DNA of 64,000 nucleotides from Marixanthomonas ophiurae (GTDB lineage: Bacteria; Bacteroidota; Bacteroidia; Flavobacteriales; Flavobacteriaceae), in NCBI RefSeq assembly GCF_003413745.1, contig NZ_QVID01000002.1, forward strand, positions 124,001-188,000, in the 5' to 3' direction. A program made the position numbers and the translations under genes. The notes beneath the pieces were generated by a model. The model was not told the DNA's origin. It made no database searches and saw only the letters and a program-made list of their open reading frames with translations. Of this stretch, positions 18,325 through 26,784 are shown one piece after another; the stretch's first letter is position 1, and the number at the start of each line of letters is the position of its first letter.

Positions 18325-18753
18325 ATGAGCTTAGAAAAGATTTTATCGATTTCCGGCAAACCCGGACTCTATAAGTTACAAACCCAGACCCGAAGTGGCT
18401 TTTTAGCCGAATCACTGATTGACGGAAAAAAAATTAACGTAAGCGGGCGTCATAATGTAAGTTTATTGAGCGAGATAGCGATATATACATTAACTGAAGA
18501 AGTTCCAATTAGAGAGGTGTTCTCAAAAATTTCAGAAAAAGAAAATGGGGGAGCGGCCATCAGCCATAAAGAACCTAAAATTAAATTGGAAGAATACTTT
18601 TTTGAGGTATTACCAGATTATGATGAAGATCGTGTGTATCCAAGTGATATCAAGAAGGTGATACAATGGTATAACTTGCTTCAAAAAAATGAAATTACCG
18701 ATTTTTCTAAACCTAAAGAATCTGAAAAAGAAACATCTTCAGAAGAAGAGTAG
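18325..18753 (+). CDS. DUF5606 domain protein
   Basis: This 142-residue protein of unknown function matches the Bacteroidota-specific DUF5606 family, with LEKILSISGKPGLYKLQTQTRSGF at the start and YDEDRVYPSDIKKVIQWYNLL near residue 110. The C-terminus is acidic and probably disordered (KESEKETSSEEE). It follows def by 65 bases and is closed by a strong hairpin terminator. Its conserved place near def and mazG hints at a housekeeping role tied to translation or nucleotide control, but no function can be assigned. Confidence 0.85.
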   Translation: MSLEKILSISGKPGLYKLQTQTRSGFLAESLIDGKKINVSGRHNVSLLSEIAIYTLTEEVPIREVFSKISEKENGGAAISHKEPKIKLEEYFFEVLPDYDEDRVYPSDIKKVIQWYNLLQKNEITDFSKPKESEKETSSEEE

Positions 18754-18771
18754 TCAGGATAATAAAGAATA

Positions 18772-18812
18772 AAAAAAAAGCTCGCACTAAATTATAAGTG
18801 TGAGCTTTTTTT
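18772..18812. terminator. Bidirectional terminator between DUF5606 and nhaA
   Basis: The hairpin GCTCGCACT / AGTGTGAGC has an 8-base AT loop, an A-run before it and a T-run after it, so it works in both directions. It lies between convergent genes, 19 bases after the DUF5606 stop and 24 bases after the nhaA stop. Confidence 0.9.
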
Positions 18813-18836
18813 ATGAATTTGAATTAGTATATTTCC

Positions 18837-20153
18837 TTATTTCTTAGCACGTCTGTGTTTTTTAGTAGAACCTATCCTTAAAATAAAGAATCCAATCAAT
18901 GCAGAAATAAAGGAGCCGAGAAGGATACCTATTTTTGCTGAATCAATATAGGCTGGATTATTTTTAAATGCTAAACTAGCTACAAAAATGGACATAGTAA
19001 ACCCAATTCCGGCTAAAAAGGAAACTCCTACAATGTGTTTAAAAGTAATGTCGTTTGGTATTGAAATTAACCGTATGCGCTGTGCAAAAAGGACAATAGT
19101 TGTAACACCAATACTGTTTCCTAAAACTAATGATGCAGCAATAACCGTTATTAAGCTAGTTTCCAGTTGAACACCACTATTAAGCATAACTCCTGCATTG
19201 GCAAAAGCAAAAATGGGAATGATGAAATACGCTACCCAACCGTGCAATCCATGCTCTAAGTGTTGCAGTGGACTTTGGTACTTACTGGTCCAATCCTCTA
19301 AATCATCAATTTCTCTAATTTGTTCTTTGGACAGTATGGGTTTATTTATTACTTCAGCTTTTTTAATGTTATTGGTTATATCCATTAGAGTATCAATAAA
19401 GTCTGGAGTATAAATCTTTTGGCGCACAGGAATTGAAAAAGCTAATAAGATACCTGCAATTGTAGGGTGAATACCTGATTTTAAAAATAAGACCCAAATA
19501 ACAATACCAAAAATAAGAAGCATGAACCTTGAATAATATCCTCGGTACGAAACAAAGTACAAGAATCCCAATAGCCCCATAGCTCCTGTTAATAAACCAA
19601 GGTTGATACTTTCACTATAAAAAAGAGCAATTACCAAAACGGCCCCAATATCATCAACAATTGCAAATGCCGTCAAGAAAACTTTAAGGCTAAGGGGGAC
19701 TCTATTCCCCAAAAGGTTTAATACTGCTAAGGCAAATGCAATATCTGTAGCCATCGGTATTGCCCAGCCTTCAGTAGTTTCGGGGCTTTTATTAAGGAAA
19801 AAGAAAAACAAGACAGGGATAGTCATCCCTCCAATGGCTCCAAAAAGTGGAAACGCAATTTTTTTAATGGTGTTTAATTCGCCTATTAAAAACTCTCTTT
19901 TTATTTCTAAACCGATCAAGAAAAAGAAAATGGCCATTAATCCATCATTAACCCAAAGTATAAGAGGTTTATTTAGCTCGAAATCCTGAATTGAAAAACC
20001 AAGTTTATAGTCCCATATTGCTTGGTAGGTATCTGCATAAGGCGAATTAGCCCAAACCAAAGCAATAATAGTTGCCACAAGTAACAAGATTCCACTAAAG
20101 GCTTCAATTTTTATAAATTTTTTGAAAGGTGTAACGAGAGCTTTTTTAATCAT
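18837..20153 (-). CDS. nhaA: Na+/H+ antiporter NhaA
   Basis: This 438-residue inner-membrane antiporter exports Na+ in exchange for H+ and controls internal pH and sodium. The family motifs are visible: WVNDGLMAIFFFLIGLEIKREFL, the paired aspartates in AFAIVDDIGAVLVIALFYS (ion-binding D163/D164 of E. coli), MATDIAFALAVL and FANAGVML. The central loop (about residues 255-290) is longer than in E. coli, with KKAEVINKPILSKEQIREIDDL. The protein has about 12 membrane segments and is transcribed alone. The presence of NhaA fits a marine or saline habitat. Confidence 0.95.
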   Translation of the reverse strand: MIKKALVTPFKKFIKIEAFSGILLLVATIIALVWANSPYADTYQAIWDYKLGFSIQDFELNKPLILWVNDGLMAIFFFLIGLEIKREFLIGELNTIKKIAFPLFGAIGGMTIPVLFFFFLNKSPETTEGWAIPMATDIAFALAVLNLLGNRVPLSLKVFLTAFAIVDDIGAVLVIALFYSESINLGLLTGAMGLLGFLYFVSYRGYYSRFMLLIFGIVIWVLFLKSGIHPTIAGILLAFSIPVRQKIYTPDFIDTLMDITNNIKKAEVINKPILSKEQIREIDDLEDWTSKYQSPLQHLEHGLHGWVAYFIIPIFAFANAGVMLNSGVQLETSLITVIAASLVLGNSIGVTTIVLFAQRIRLISIPNDITFKHIVGVSFLAGIGFTMSIFVASLAFKNNPAYIDSAKIGILLGSFISALIGFFILRIGSTKKHRRAKK

Positions 20154-20352
20154 ATAAGAAGGATGCTAATTATGCCGCTAAGTTATGTGAGTAGCATTCA
20201 TTGTTTTTAGTTTGAAAAAACAGTTCTTTTTGTGCCAAATACTTACCGTCAAAGTCTAATTTTATATCGAATTTACAAACCTTAAAAATACGAATTTTGA
20301 TATATATTTTTTTATTTATGGTCGCTTTTTACGTTATAAAAACGATTTCCAG

Positions 20353-20360
20353 TAGCTTTG
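20353..20360 (+). promoter_or_regulatory. -7 promoter box of mazG
   Basis: TAGCTTTG matches TAnnTTTG and lies 26 bases before the ATG at 20387. The spacer to nhaA (20154-20386) is AT-rich and contains nothing else recognisable. Confidence 0.5.
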
Positions 20361-20386
20361 TTTTATAACTTTTGAAATACGTATTT

Positions 20387-21160
20387 ATGAACTCAAGAAA
20401 AGACCAATTGCGTGCATTTGACCGCCTTTTAACTATCATGGATGAACTTCGTGAACAATGCCCTTGGGACAAAAAACAAACCTTGCAGACCTTGCGACAC
20501 CTCACTATTGAAGAAACGTACGAATTAGGTGATGCAATTTTGGATAATAATCTTGAGGAAGTTAAAGGAGAATTGGGCGATTTGTTGCTACATATTGTCT
20601 TTTATGCTAAAATTGGTAGCGAAACTAATGATTTTGACATTGCTGATGTTATCAACCAAATTTGTGAAAAATTGATATCTCGTCACCCACATATTTATGG
20701 TGATGTTGATGTGGCTGATGAAGAAGAAGTAAAAAGAAATTGGGAAAACTTAAAGCTTAAAGAGGGTAAGAAAAGTGTGCTAGAGGGTGTGCCGAAATCG
20801 CTTCCTTCATTGGTGAAAGCAAATAGAATTCAAGATAAAGTAGCTGGAGTAGGTTTTGATTGGGAGGAGCCACAGCAAGTTTTTGAAAAATTAAAAGAAG
20901 AATTAGAAGAGCTACAACATGAAGTAGCAAATAACAATAAAGATAAAATAGAAGCCGAATTTGGCGATGTGTTATTTTCTATGATTAACTACGCCCGTTT
21001 CTTACATGTAAACCCTGAAAATGCTTTAGAGCGAACTAATAAAAAGTTTATTAATAGGTTTCAGTATTTAGAAAGTAAGGCTAAAGAAAAAGGAATAGCA
21101 TTGAAAGATATGACGTTATCCGAAATGGATGTTTTTTGGGAAGAAGCGAAACAGTTATAA
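20387..21160 (+). CDS. mazG: Nucleoside triphosphate pyrophosphohydrolase MazG
   Basis: This 257-residue all-alpha pyrophosphohydrolase hydrolyses (d)NTPs to NMPs and removes aberrant nucleotides. The N-terminal MazG repeat has CPWDKKQTLQTLRHLTIEETYELGDAI and LGDLLLHIVFYA. The second repeat has LEELQHEVANNNKDKIEAEFGDVLFSMINYARF with the metal-binding ExxE...ExxD pattern. ATG 20387 (MNSRKDQLRAFDRLL) is preferred over an upstream in-frame TTG. The gene converges on a methyltransferase gene with only 11 bases between the stops. Confidence 0.94.
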   Translation: MNSRKDQLRAFDRLLTIMDELREQCPWDKKQTLQTLRHLTIEETYELGDAILDNNLEEVKGELGDLLLHIVFYAKIGSETNDFDIADVINQICEKLISRHPHIYGDVDVADEEEVKRNWENLKLKEGKKSVLEGVPKSLPSLVKANRIQDKVAGVGFDWEEPQQVFEKLKEELEELQHEVANNNKDKIEAEFGDVLFSMINYARFLHVNPENALERTNKKFINRFQYLESKAKEKGIALKDMTLSEMDVFWEEAKQL

Positions 21161-21171
21161 TATTTAAAAAG

Positions 21172-21813
21172 TCAACTAGTAAAAACAATCAATCTTCCGT
21201 CAATTTCTACATCCGTAAAATTAAAAGACTGTTGTATCCACTTAAGTGTTGTTTCAGAATAAAATACTACGTGGGTTTTATCGTTTTTATAGTGCCAATT
21301 TTCAAAGTTGGTTTTGATGGAAAAGAGGTCGGTCATGCAATAGAGCTTTCCATTTGGTTTCAACAAACTTTTCAAAAGTAAAAACTCTTTATCTGGATTG
21401 TGAAAATGCTCCATCACTTCACAGCACACTATATAATCATATGGTAGCTTTAATACTTCCCGATCTGGATGAAAAAAAGTATCGTATAAGGTTAAAGAAT
21501 ACCCTTTATCGGATAGCATTTTGGTAATAACAGGACCTGTTCCAGCACCAAAGTCTAGCCCAAGAGCATTGGTAGAAAAGTCTGTGGCTACAGCATTTAC
21601 AATAGGGGAAACAAAATTTTGGTAGCCAATGTCTGTTATATCGTTATTATGCGTTAAATACCGTTCCTTTTCATTTTTTTGGGACGGGTAATGGGTACTT
21701 GCTTTGTAAACCAAATCACAGGTGTTGCATCTGTAAAATAAACCTTCTTTGCCATTATAGTATTTAATATTATCATTAAGCTTACATAATGGGCAAATTG
21801 GGCGATTAGGCAT
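21172..21813 (-). CDS. SAM-dependent methyltransferase with N-terminal zinc ribbon
   Basis: This 213-residue class I methyltransferase starts with a zinc-ribbon-like element CPLCKLND...YRCNTCDLVYK (residues 7-36). The AdoMet-binding motif I is LGLDFGAGTGPVI (about 85), followed by the post-motif VCCEVMEHFHNPDKEF. The arrangement matches the Methyltransf_23 class, with unknown substrate. The start overlaps the end of the DUF349 gene by 8 bases, so translation is likely coupled. Confidence 0.86.
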   Translation of the reverse strand: MPNRPICPLCKLNDNIKYYNGKEGLFYRCNTCDLVYKASTHYPSQKNEKERYLTHNNDITDIGYQNFVSPIVNAVATDFSTNALGLDFGAGTGPVITKMLSDKGYSLTLYDTFFHPDREVLKLPYDYIVCCEVMEHFHNPDKEFLLLKSLLKPNGKLYCMTDLFSIKTNFENWHYKNDKTHVVFYSETTLKWIQQSFNFTDVEIDGRLIVFTS

Positions 21814-23929
21814 CTCTAACCGATTTTATTTTAGAAAGTTTGGCTTTCCAAACTTCTAACTGCTCTTTGTGTTTGGCAATGTTATTATGTACTTCTTTCA
21901 CTAAAGGATTATCGTCATCTACGTGTTTAAAGAAGCTTAGGTTGTTTTCTAATTGTCGAATCTCATCTTTAGTTTCATTTATCTTTTTCGAAATAAAGAA
22001 GTGTTCATTTTTAAGTTTTCGCTCATCATCCCGGTTGCTTAAGGTGTTAAGCTTATTTTCAAATTTAATAAGCTCAGCATCTTTTTTGCTTAGGTCTAAT
22101 TTATTAAACAAACCATCCAAGGTTTTATTAAATTTTTGTTCAATGTTTCGCTTTTTATAAGGGACACGACCAATTTTTTTCCATTCGCTAATGTTTGCCT
22201 TAATGGTTTTTAAATCTTCTTTATGATCTCCCGAAAGGTCAAGGTTGTTCATTCTTTCTAGCAGACTTTCTTTAGCTGCGTAATGTTCTTTTTCTTCTTC
22301 CTTTTCTTCGTCTTTTTGAGCGTGTAATCTATCAAAGTAATGGTTGCATGCTGCTTTAAACTGTTTCCAGATTTTATCGCTGTATTTTCGTGGTACGTGA
22401 CCAATTTTTTTCCAATCTGCTTGGATTTTTTTCATCAACGGAGTTGTAGTCTCGGTGTCGTCACTGTCTTTGTTGTCTTCGGCAATTTTTACTAACTCAC
22501 GCTTCTTTTCTAAATTAGCATACTGCTCTTTTTTCTGATCTTTATAATAAGCATTTTTAGTCCGATTGAATGTGCGAGTAGCATCTTTAAATGCGTTCCA
22601 AATTCCTTTATTTAAAGCTCTTGGTACTTTTCCAGCAGCAAAATAGGCATCACGTAATTCTTGTACTTTTTTTATGGCATGTTGCCACGCTTGATGACTA
22701 GGCTTGGTATTTTCTGAAATTTGCTTTATCTGGTTAATAAGGTCTTTCTTTACCTCATAATTAGCTTCATATTCCTTTTCTTGCTCTTCTAGGTGTGCAT
22801 GACGTTTATCATGTATAACCTTAGTGGCTTCACTAAATTTATCCCAAACATCTTCACGATATTCTTTAGCAACAGGACCCACATCTTCTTTCCACATTTT
22901 GTGTAGCATTTGCAATTCTCTAAATGCTTTATTGATGTTTTGTTCCTGAGCTAATTCTTCAGCTCTACCTATTAATTTAAGTTTTTGTTCCAGGTTATGT
23001 TTAAAATCCATATCTCGGAACTCACGATTTAAATGTAGAAAATCGTAAAAATTTTCAACGTGATGGTGATAATTATTCCATACTAAATTGTACTTATCCC
23101 TTGGTATAGCTCCTGCTTCGTGCCAACGTTTTTGTATATCTTTAAAGTGGTTGTAGGTTTTGCCCATGCTTTCTTCAGCATTTAACAAACCTTTTAATTC
23201 CTCAATAAGATTTTGCCTTTTTTCAAGGTTGGCATGCAGGTCACGCTTTAAGTTTTTGTAGTGCTTATTGCGTTTTTCTTTATAATCAAAATAAAGAGAA
23301 TTAAAATCTTTCTTTAGTGGAGTGGTATATTGAAAGTCGATAACGTTTCCACCATCGGCCAAGAATTCTTCCTTTTTTTGTTCTAAAAGCTCATTGAATT
23401 TTGAGTTGAATTCTGATCTTATCTCTTCAACTTCATTTTTAATTTTTTGAACAGGATTATCTTTGAGTAACGACTTAAACTCACTGATCAACTCTTTTTT
23501 AGAAAGTTCGCTGTAGTCTTTTCCCTCATCTTCTTCCTCATGTTCTTTTTCATCATCATCTGAAGAAGTAATCTCTTCTTCTTCCTCTTCATCTTCTTCC
23601 TCAGGTTTTTCGTTTGAAACTTTTTCTGTTTCAGCTTTATCGGAAGTGACTTCTTCTTTAGGTGCAGTTTTTTTTTCTGTTTTTTCCTCAGACAACTTTT
23701 CTACTTGTTCTTCGGAAGAATCTTCTTCTGCAGAAAGTTTTTCTTTTGGGGCTTTAGTTTTAGTAGATTCATCAACTAGTGCATTTTCTAATACTTCAGT
23801 ATCCTCTTTAGAATCTGCTTTGTCAATATCTTTAACCTTTTCTACTTCTTTTTCTGAAGTATTGATGGCTTCATTGTTTTCTGAAACTGTTTTTTTTTCT
23901 TTTTCTTTTGCCGTTTTTTCGTCAGACAT
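21806..23929 (-). CDS. DUF349 repeat protein
   Basis: This is a 707-residue protein with an acidic, low-complexity N-terminus (about residues 1-150, rich in Glu, Lys, Ser and Thr, with runs such as EEDEEEEEEI). At least five DUF349 repeats follow from about residue 200, each with a W-K-x2-G-x-V/I-P core: RWHEAGAIPRDKY, MWKEDVGPVAKEY, AYFAAGKVPRALN, DWKKIGHVPRKYSD and EWKKIGRVPYKKRN. The C-terminus is coiled coil. The family is widespread in Bacteroidota and its role is unknown. The ATG at 23929 (MSDEKTAK) is preferred over a TTG three codons earlier. Confidence 0.9.
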   Translation of the reverse strand: MSDEKTAKEKEKKTVSENNEAINTSEKEVEKVKDIDKADSKEDTEVLENALVDESTKTKAPKEKLSAEEDSSEEQVEKLSEEKTEKKTAPKEEVTSDKAETEKVSNEKPEEEDEEEEEEITSSDDDEKEHEEEDEGKDYSELSKKELISEFKSLLKDNPVQKIKNEVEEIRSEFNSKFNELLEQKKEEFLADGGNVIDFQYTTPLKKDFNSLYFDYKEKRNKHYKNLKRDLHANLEKRQNLIEELKGLLNAEESMGKTYNHFKDIQKRWHEAGAIPRDKYNLVWNNYHHHVENFYDFLHLNREFRDMDFKHNLEQKLKLIGRAEELAQEQNINKAFRELQMLHKMWKEDVGPVAKEYREDVWDKFSEATKVIHDKRHAHLEEQEKEYEANYEVKKDLINQIKQISENTKPSHQAWQHAIKKVQELRDAYFAAGKVPRALNKGIWNAFKDATRTFNRTKNAYYKDQKKEQYANLEKKRELVKIAEDNKDSDDTETTTPLMKKIQADWKKIGHVPRKYSDKIWKQFKAACNHYFDRLHAQKDEEKEEEKEHYAAKESLLERMNNLDLSGDHKEDLKTIKANISEWKKIGRVPYKKRNIEQKFNKTLDGLFNKLDLSKKDAELIKFENKLNTLSNRDDERKLKNEHFFISKKINETKDEIRQLENNLSFFKHVDDDNPLVKEVHNNIAKHKEQLEVWKAKLSKIKSVRDA

Positions 23930-24031
23930 ATCTTTCAATGTTTAGGTTCGTTATTCTTAAAGTGTCAAGATACTAACAACTAAGCAAACGACAAAGGTTC
24001 GGTCTTTTTTTTGAAAATATTTAGTAGAAAG

Positions 24032-24763
24032 TTACGATCGCCAGATTTTCCAAGCTTTTTTTGCCTGATGTTCCAGCATTTTCAATCCGTTACTTGTTCG
24101 TGCACCTTGTGCTTTTCCTAATTTTAAAAACTCTGTTTGTGACGGATTGTATATTAAATCAAAAAGCACGTGATTGTCAGTAATGTATTGATAGGGTATG
24201 TTTGGGCATTGTGATATATTTGGGAACGTGCCAAGAGGGGTGCAATTTATAATTAAAAAGTAGTTATTTAGTACTTCTCTTGTTAACTCTTGATATGTAA
24301 TAGTATTTTCAGTTTTTTTACGAGAGACGATTTTATACTGAAAACCCATGGTTTCTAGAACATATTTAATTGCTTTTGAAGCCCCGCCAGTGCCTAGTAT
24401 TAAAGCCGTTTTTTCTTCAATTGGTAAAAAATTGGCAAGAGATTTTGCAAAACCGTAATGATCTGTGTTATAGCCTTTAAGACTTCCATCATTCTGAAAT
24501 TTTATAGTGTTTACGGCCCCGATTTCTAAAGCTTCTTTGTCAATCCTGTCTAAAAAAGGGATAATAGACTCTTTATAAGGAATGGTAACGTTAAGTCCTT
24601 TTAAATCTTTGGTATTGGAAATTATTTTTGAAAATTCTTCAATATGATCAATATCAAAGTTGTGGTAGGTGTCTGCTCTGTTCTCTTGGTCAAACTTTAC
24701 AGAAAAAAAGGTTTTTGAAAATGAATAGGAAATGTCTTTGCCTATCAGTCCGTATTTAGCCAT
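24032..24763 (-). CDS. aroE: Shikimate dehydrogenase
   Basis: This 243-residue NADPH-dependent enzyme reduces 3-dehydroshikimate in aromatic amino-acid synthesis. It shows the substrate-site motif YGLIGKDISYSFSKTFF, the catalytic Lys in LNVTIPYKESIIPFLD, GAVNTIKF and the nucleotide-binding loop LILGTGGASKAIKYVL. The conserved C-terminal NGLKMLEHQAKKAW is also present. It is slightly shorter than E. coli AroE (272), as is usual in Flavobacteriaceae. The start overlaps the end of the upstream DUF368 gene by 8 bases. Confidence 0.95.
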   Translation of the reverse strand: MAKYGLIGKDISYSFSKTFFSVKFDQENRADTYHNFDIDHIEEFSKIISNTKDLKGLNVTIPYKESIIPFLDRIDKEALEIGAVNTIKFQNDGSLKGYNTDHYGFAKSLANFLPIEEKTALILGTGGASKAIKYVLETMGFQYKIVSRKKTENTITYQELTREVLNNYFLIINCTPLGTFPNISQCPNIPYQYITDNHVLFDLIYNPSQTEFLKLGKAQGARTSNGLKMLEHQAKKAWKIWRS

Positions 24764-25778
24764 TATTTTTGGTTCTTGCTTTATGGTACCAATCTAAACT
24801 TAATACGATTAGTATTCCTGCGAAAATAAAGAAAATAGCCCAAAAGGTATCGAAAGAAAATTCTGATGGCCAATATCGGTCGTAACCAGTGATTATTGCA
24901 CGATCATTGGCGTCATATTTAATATTCCCGAAGGAATTTAATGCATATATTTTTTCTTTCCAAGGCCAAACTACGCCTAGCGAACCCGAAATAAACCCAA
25001 TTATAACGGCATAGGTGGCTTTTTTAAAGCGTTTCAAGACATATGCCAATAAATGCGAAAGCGATACCAAGCCAACCAATGAACCTATGGAAAAAGAAGC
25101 CAAAACCTTAAGTAATTCAATACGTTCTGGGTTGTTTACAAAGCTGAAGTCTAACTGTGCCAAGTCAATAAACGTATCGTACAAGGCATTTACCGAGTCT
25201 ACCAATAATAAAACATAATTGCCCAAAAGAATTAGTATAAAAGAGCCTGAAAGTCCGGGCAGTGTCATACCGGAAACCCCTATAATTCCACAAAAAAATA
25301 CAAAAATTAAATTACTGTTCTCTTTGGCAGGTTCTAGGAAACTAATACTGACCCCAGCAATAATACCGCATAGTAGATATGCTACATATTTTCGGTTCCA
25401 GTCACCAAAATCTTTGGCTATGTAATAAATAGAACCGATAATCATACCGAAAAAGGTACTCCACACATACAGTTCAAAATGTAATAACAATATATCCAGG
25501 ATTATGGAGATGCTGAAATAACTAATGATCATGCCTAGGATAAGAAGCCCTAAAAACCGTCCGTTTATATATTGGTAAAAGCTTCTAAAGCGACCATCGA
25601 ACAATAGCCCGATTGCCTTCCGGTTTATTTTTTGAAGGGAGTAGATAAATTCTTCATAAAAGCCTGCAACAAAAGCGACCACCCCACCAGAAACACCTGG
25701 AACTTTATTGGCAGCGCCCATAGCCAGTCCTTTAAGGATTAGCCACATTTTATCGCTAAACGACCTTTCTTCGTACAT
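24756..25778 (-). CDS. DUF368 membrane protein (PopT-like polyprenyl-phosphate transporter), copy 1
   Basis: This is a 340-residue polytopic membrane protein of the DUF368 family. The signature repeats are KGLAMGAANKVPGVSGGVVAF at the N-terminus and MTLPGLSGSFILILLGNY in the middle, with about eight to nine membrane segments. DUF368 proteins (PopT) have been shown to recycle undecaprenyl phosphate across the membrane. Sequence similarity suggests the same role here, supporting wall and surface-glycan synthesis. It directly abuts a second DUF368 gene with no spacer between the ATG and the previous stop. Confidence 0.88.
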   Translation of the reverse strand: MYEERSFSDKMWLILKGLAMGAANKVPGVSGGVVAFVAGFYEEFIYSLQKINRKAIGLLFDGRFRSFYQYINGRFLGLLILGMIISYFSISIILDILLLHFELYVWSTFFGMIIGSIYYIAKDFGDWNRKYVAYLLCGIIAGVSISFLEPAKENSNLIFVFFCGIIGVSGMTLPGLSGSFILILLGNYVLLLVDSVNALYDTFIDLAQLDFSFVNNPERIELLKVLASFSIGSLVGLVSLSHLLAYVLKRFKKATYAVIIGFISGSLGVVWPWKEKIYALNSFGNIKYDANDRAIITGYDRYWPSEFSFDTFWAIFFIFAGILIVLSLDWYHKARTKNNG

Positions 25779-26750
25779 TTATTTTTTGTTTTTTGAAACG
25801 GCTACACGCTCCAATATAAAAATACTTAAAAAGCCTAAGACCATAAAAATAAGAGCATATAGAATTTGTGGATCTTCAGGATACTGTGTGGGTATAATGC
25901 TGCGTTCAATGAATGGTACTTCTTCCCCATGAGAGTTTACCCGATATTTCAACACTTCTTTCCAGGGCCATATTTTATTTAGCGCCCCAATCATAAATCC
26001 TGTTAAGACAGCTAAAATTAAATTTTTATGATTTTTAAACATCCAATTTAATACACGAGAAAACACTTTTAAGCCTGCAATGGCACCTACTGCAAATATT
26101 CCTATTTTTAGGAGAGCTTGCGAAATAAGCTGCCAATTTAAATTGGCAATGCCTTCGCCCAATTGCGAAATAGTGCCAATAATAGCCGTATAGGCTCCTA
26201 ATAACAGCAGTATAAAAGCACCACTAATTCCGGGTAAAATCATAGCTATAATGGCTACAAAACCGGCAAAAAATAAAAACCAAGTGCTATCTGCTGTTCC
26301 CAAGGGCTCTGCCAAGGTGATAGCGTAGGCTGCAACAGCGGCTATAATTAGTGAAATACTGACGATTACATTCCATTTTGTAACTTGTTTTCCTACATAT
26401 AAAATACTTGCTATAACCAAACCAAAAAAGAAAGACCAGACCAAAATAGGATGGTTGCTCAATAGCCAAGTAATTGTTTTGGCTAGCGATAAAATACTAA
26501 TTGCAACTCCGGCAAACAAAGCAACTAAAAAAGGGAGATTATAGGCTCTCCAAGCTTTTGAAAAGCTTTCTTTTTTCCAAAGTTTGAAAAAACCAAGGTC
26601 GAGTTTGTGAATGGTTTCAATTAACTCTTCATAAATGCCCGAGATGAAAGCGATGGTACCACCTGATACCCCCGGCACCACATCGGCAGCTCCCATAGCT
26701 AGACCTTTTGCGGTGATAACTAAGTATTGTATAAAATTACGTTTTGGCAT
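25779..26750 (-). CDS. DUF368 membrane protein (PopT-like polyprenyl-phosphate transporter), copy 2
   Basis: This 323-residue paralogue of the next gene has the same signature motifs, KGLAMGAADVVPGVSGGTIAF and MILPGISGAFILLLLGAY, and a similar predicted topology. The two copies are clearly related but well diverged along their length, so the duplication is old. It is the first gene of the run DUF368-DUF368-aroE. As a DUF368 protein it is expected to translocate a polyprenyl-phosphate carrier; whether the copies differ in lipid or pH preference is unknown. Confidence 0.88.
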   Translation of the reverse strand: MPKRNFIQYLVITAKGLAMGAADVVPGVSGGTIAFISGIYEELIETIHKLDLGFFKLWKKESFSKAWRAYNLPFLVALFAGVAISILSLAKTITWLLSNHPILVWSFFFGLVIASILYVGKQVTKWNVIVSISLIIAAVAAYAITLAEPLGTADSTWFLFFAGFVAIIAMILPGISGAFILLLLGAYTAIIGTISQLGEGIANLNWQLISQALLKIGIFAVGAIAGLKVFSRVLNWMFKNHKNLILAVLTGFMIGALNKIWPWKEVLKYRVNSHGEEVPFIERSIIPTQYPEDPQILYALIFMVLGFLSIFILERVAVSKNKK

Positions 26751-26784
26751 AGCAAAAATTTACTGAATGCCAAAAATACGCAAA

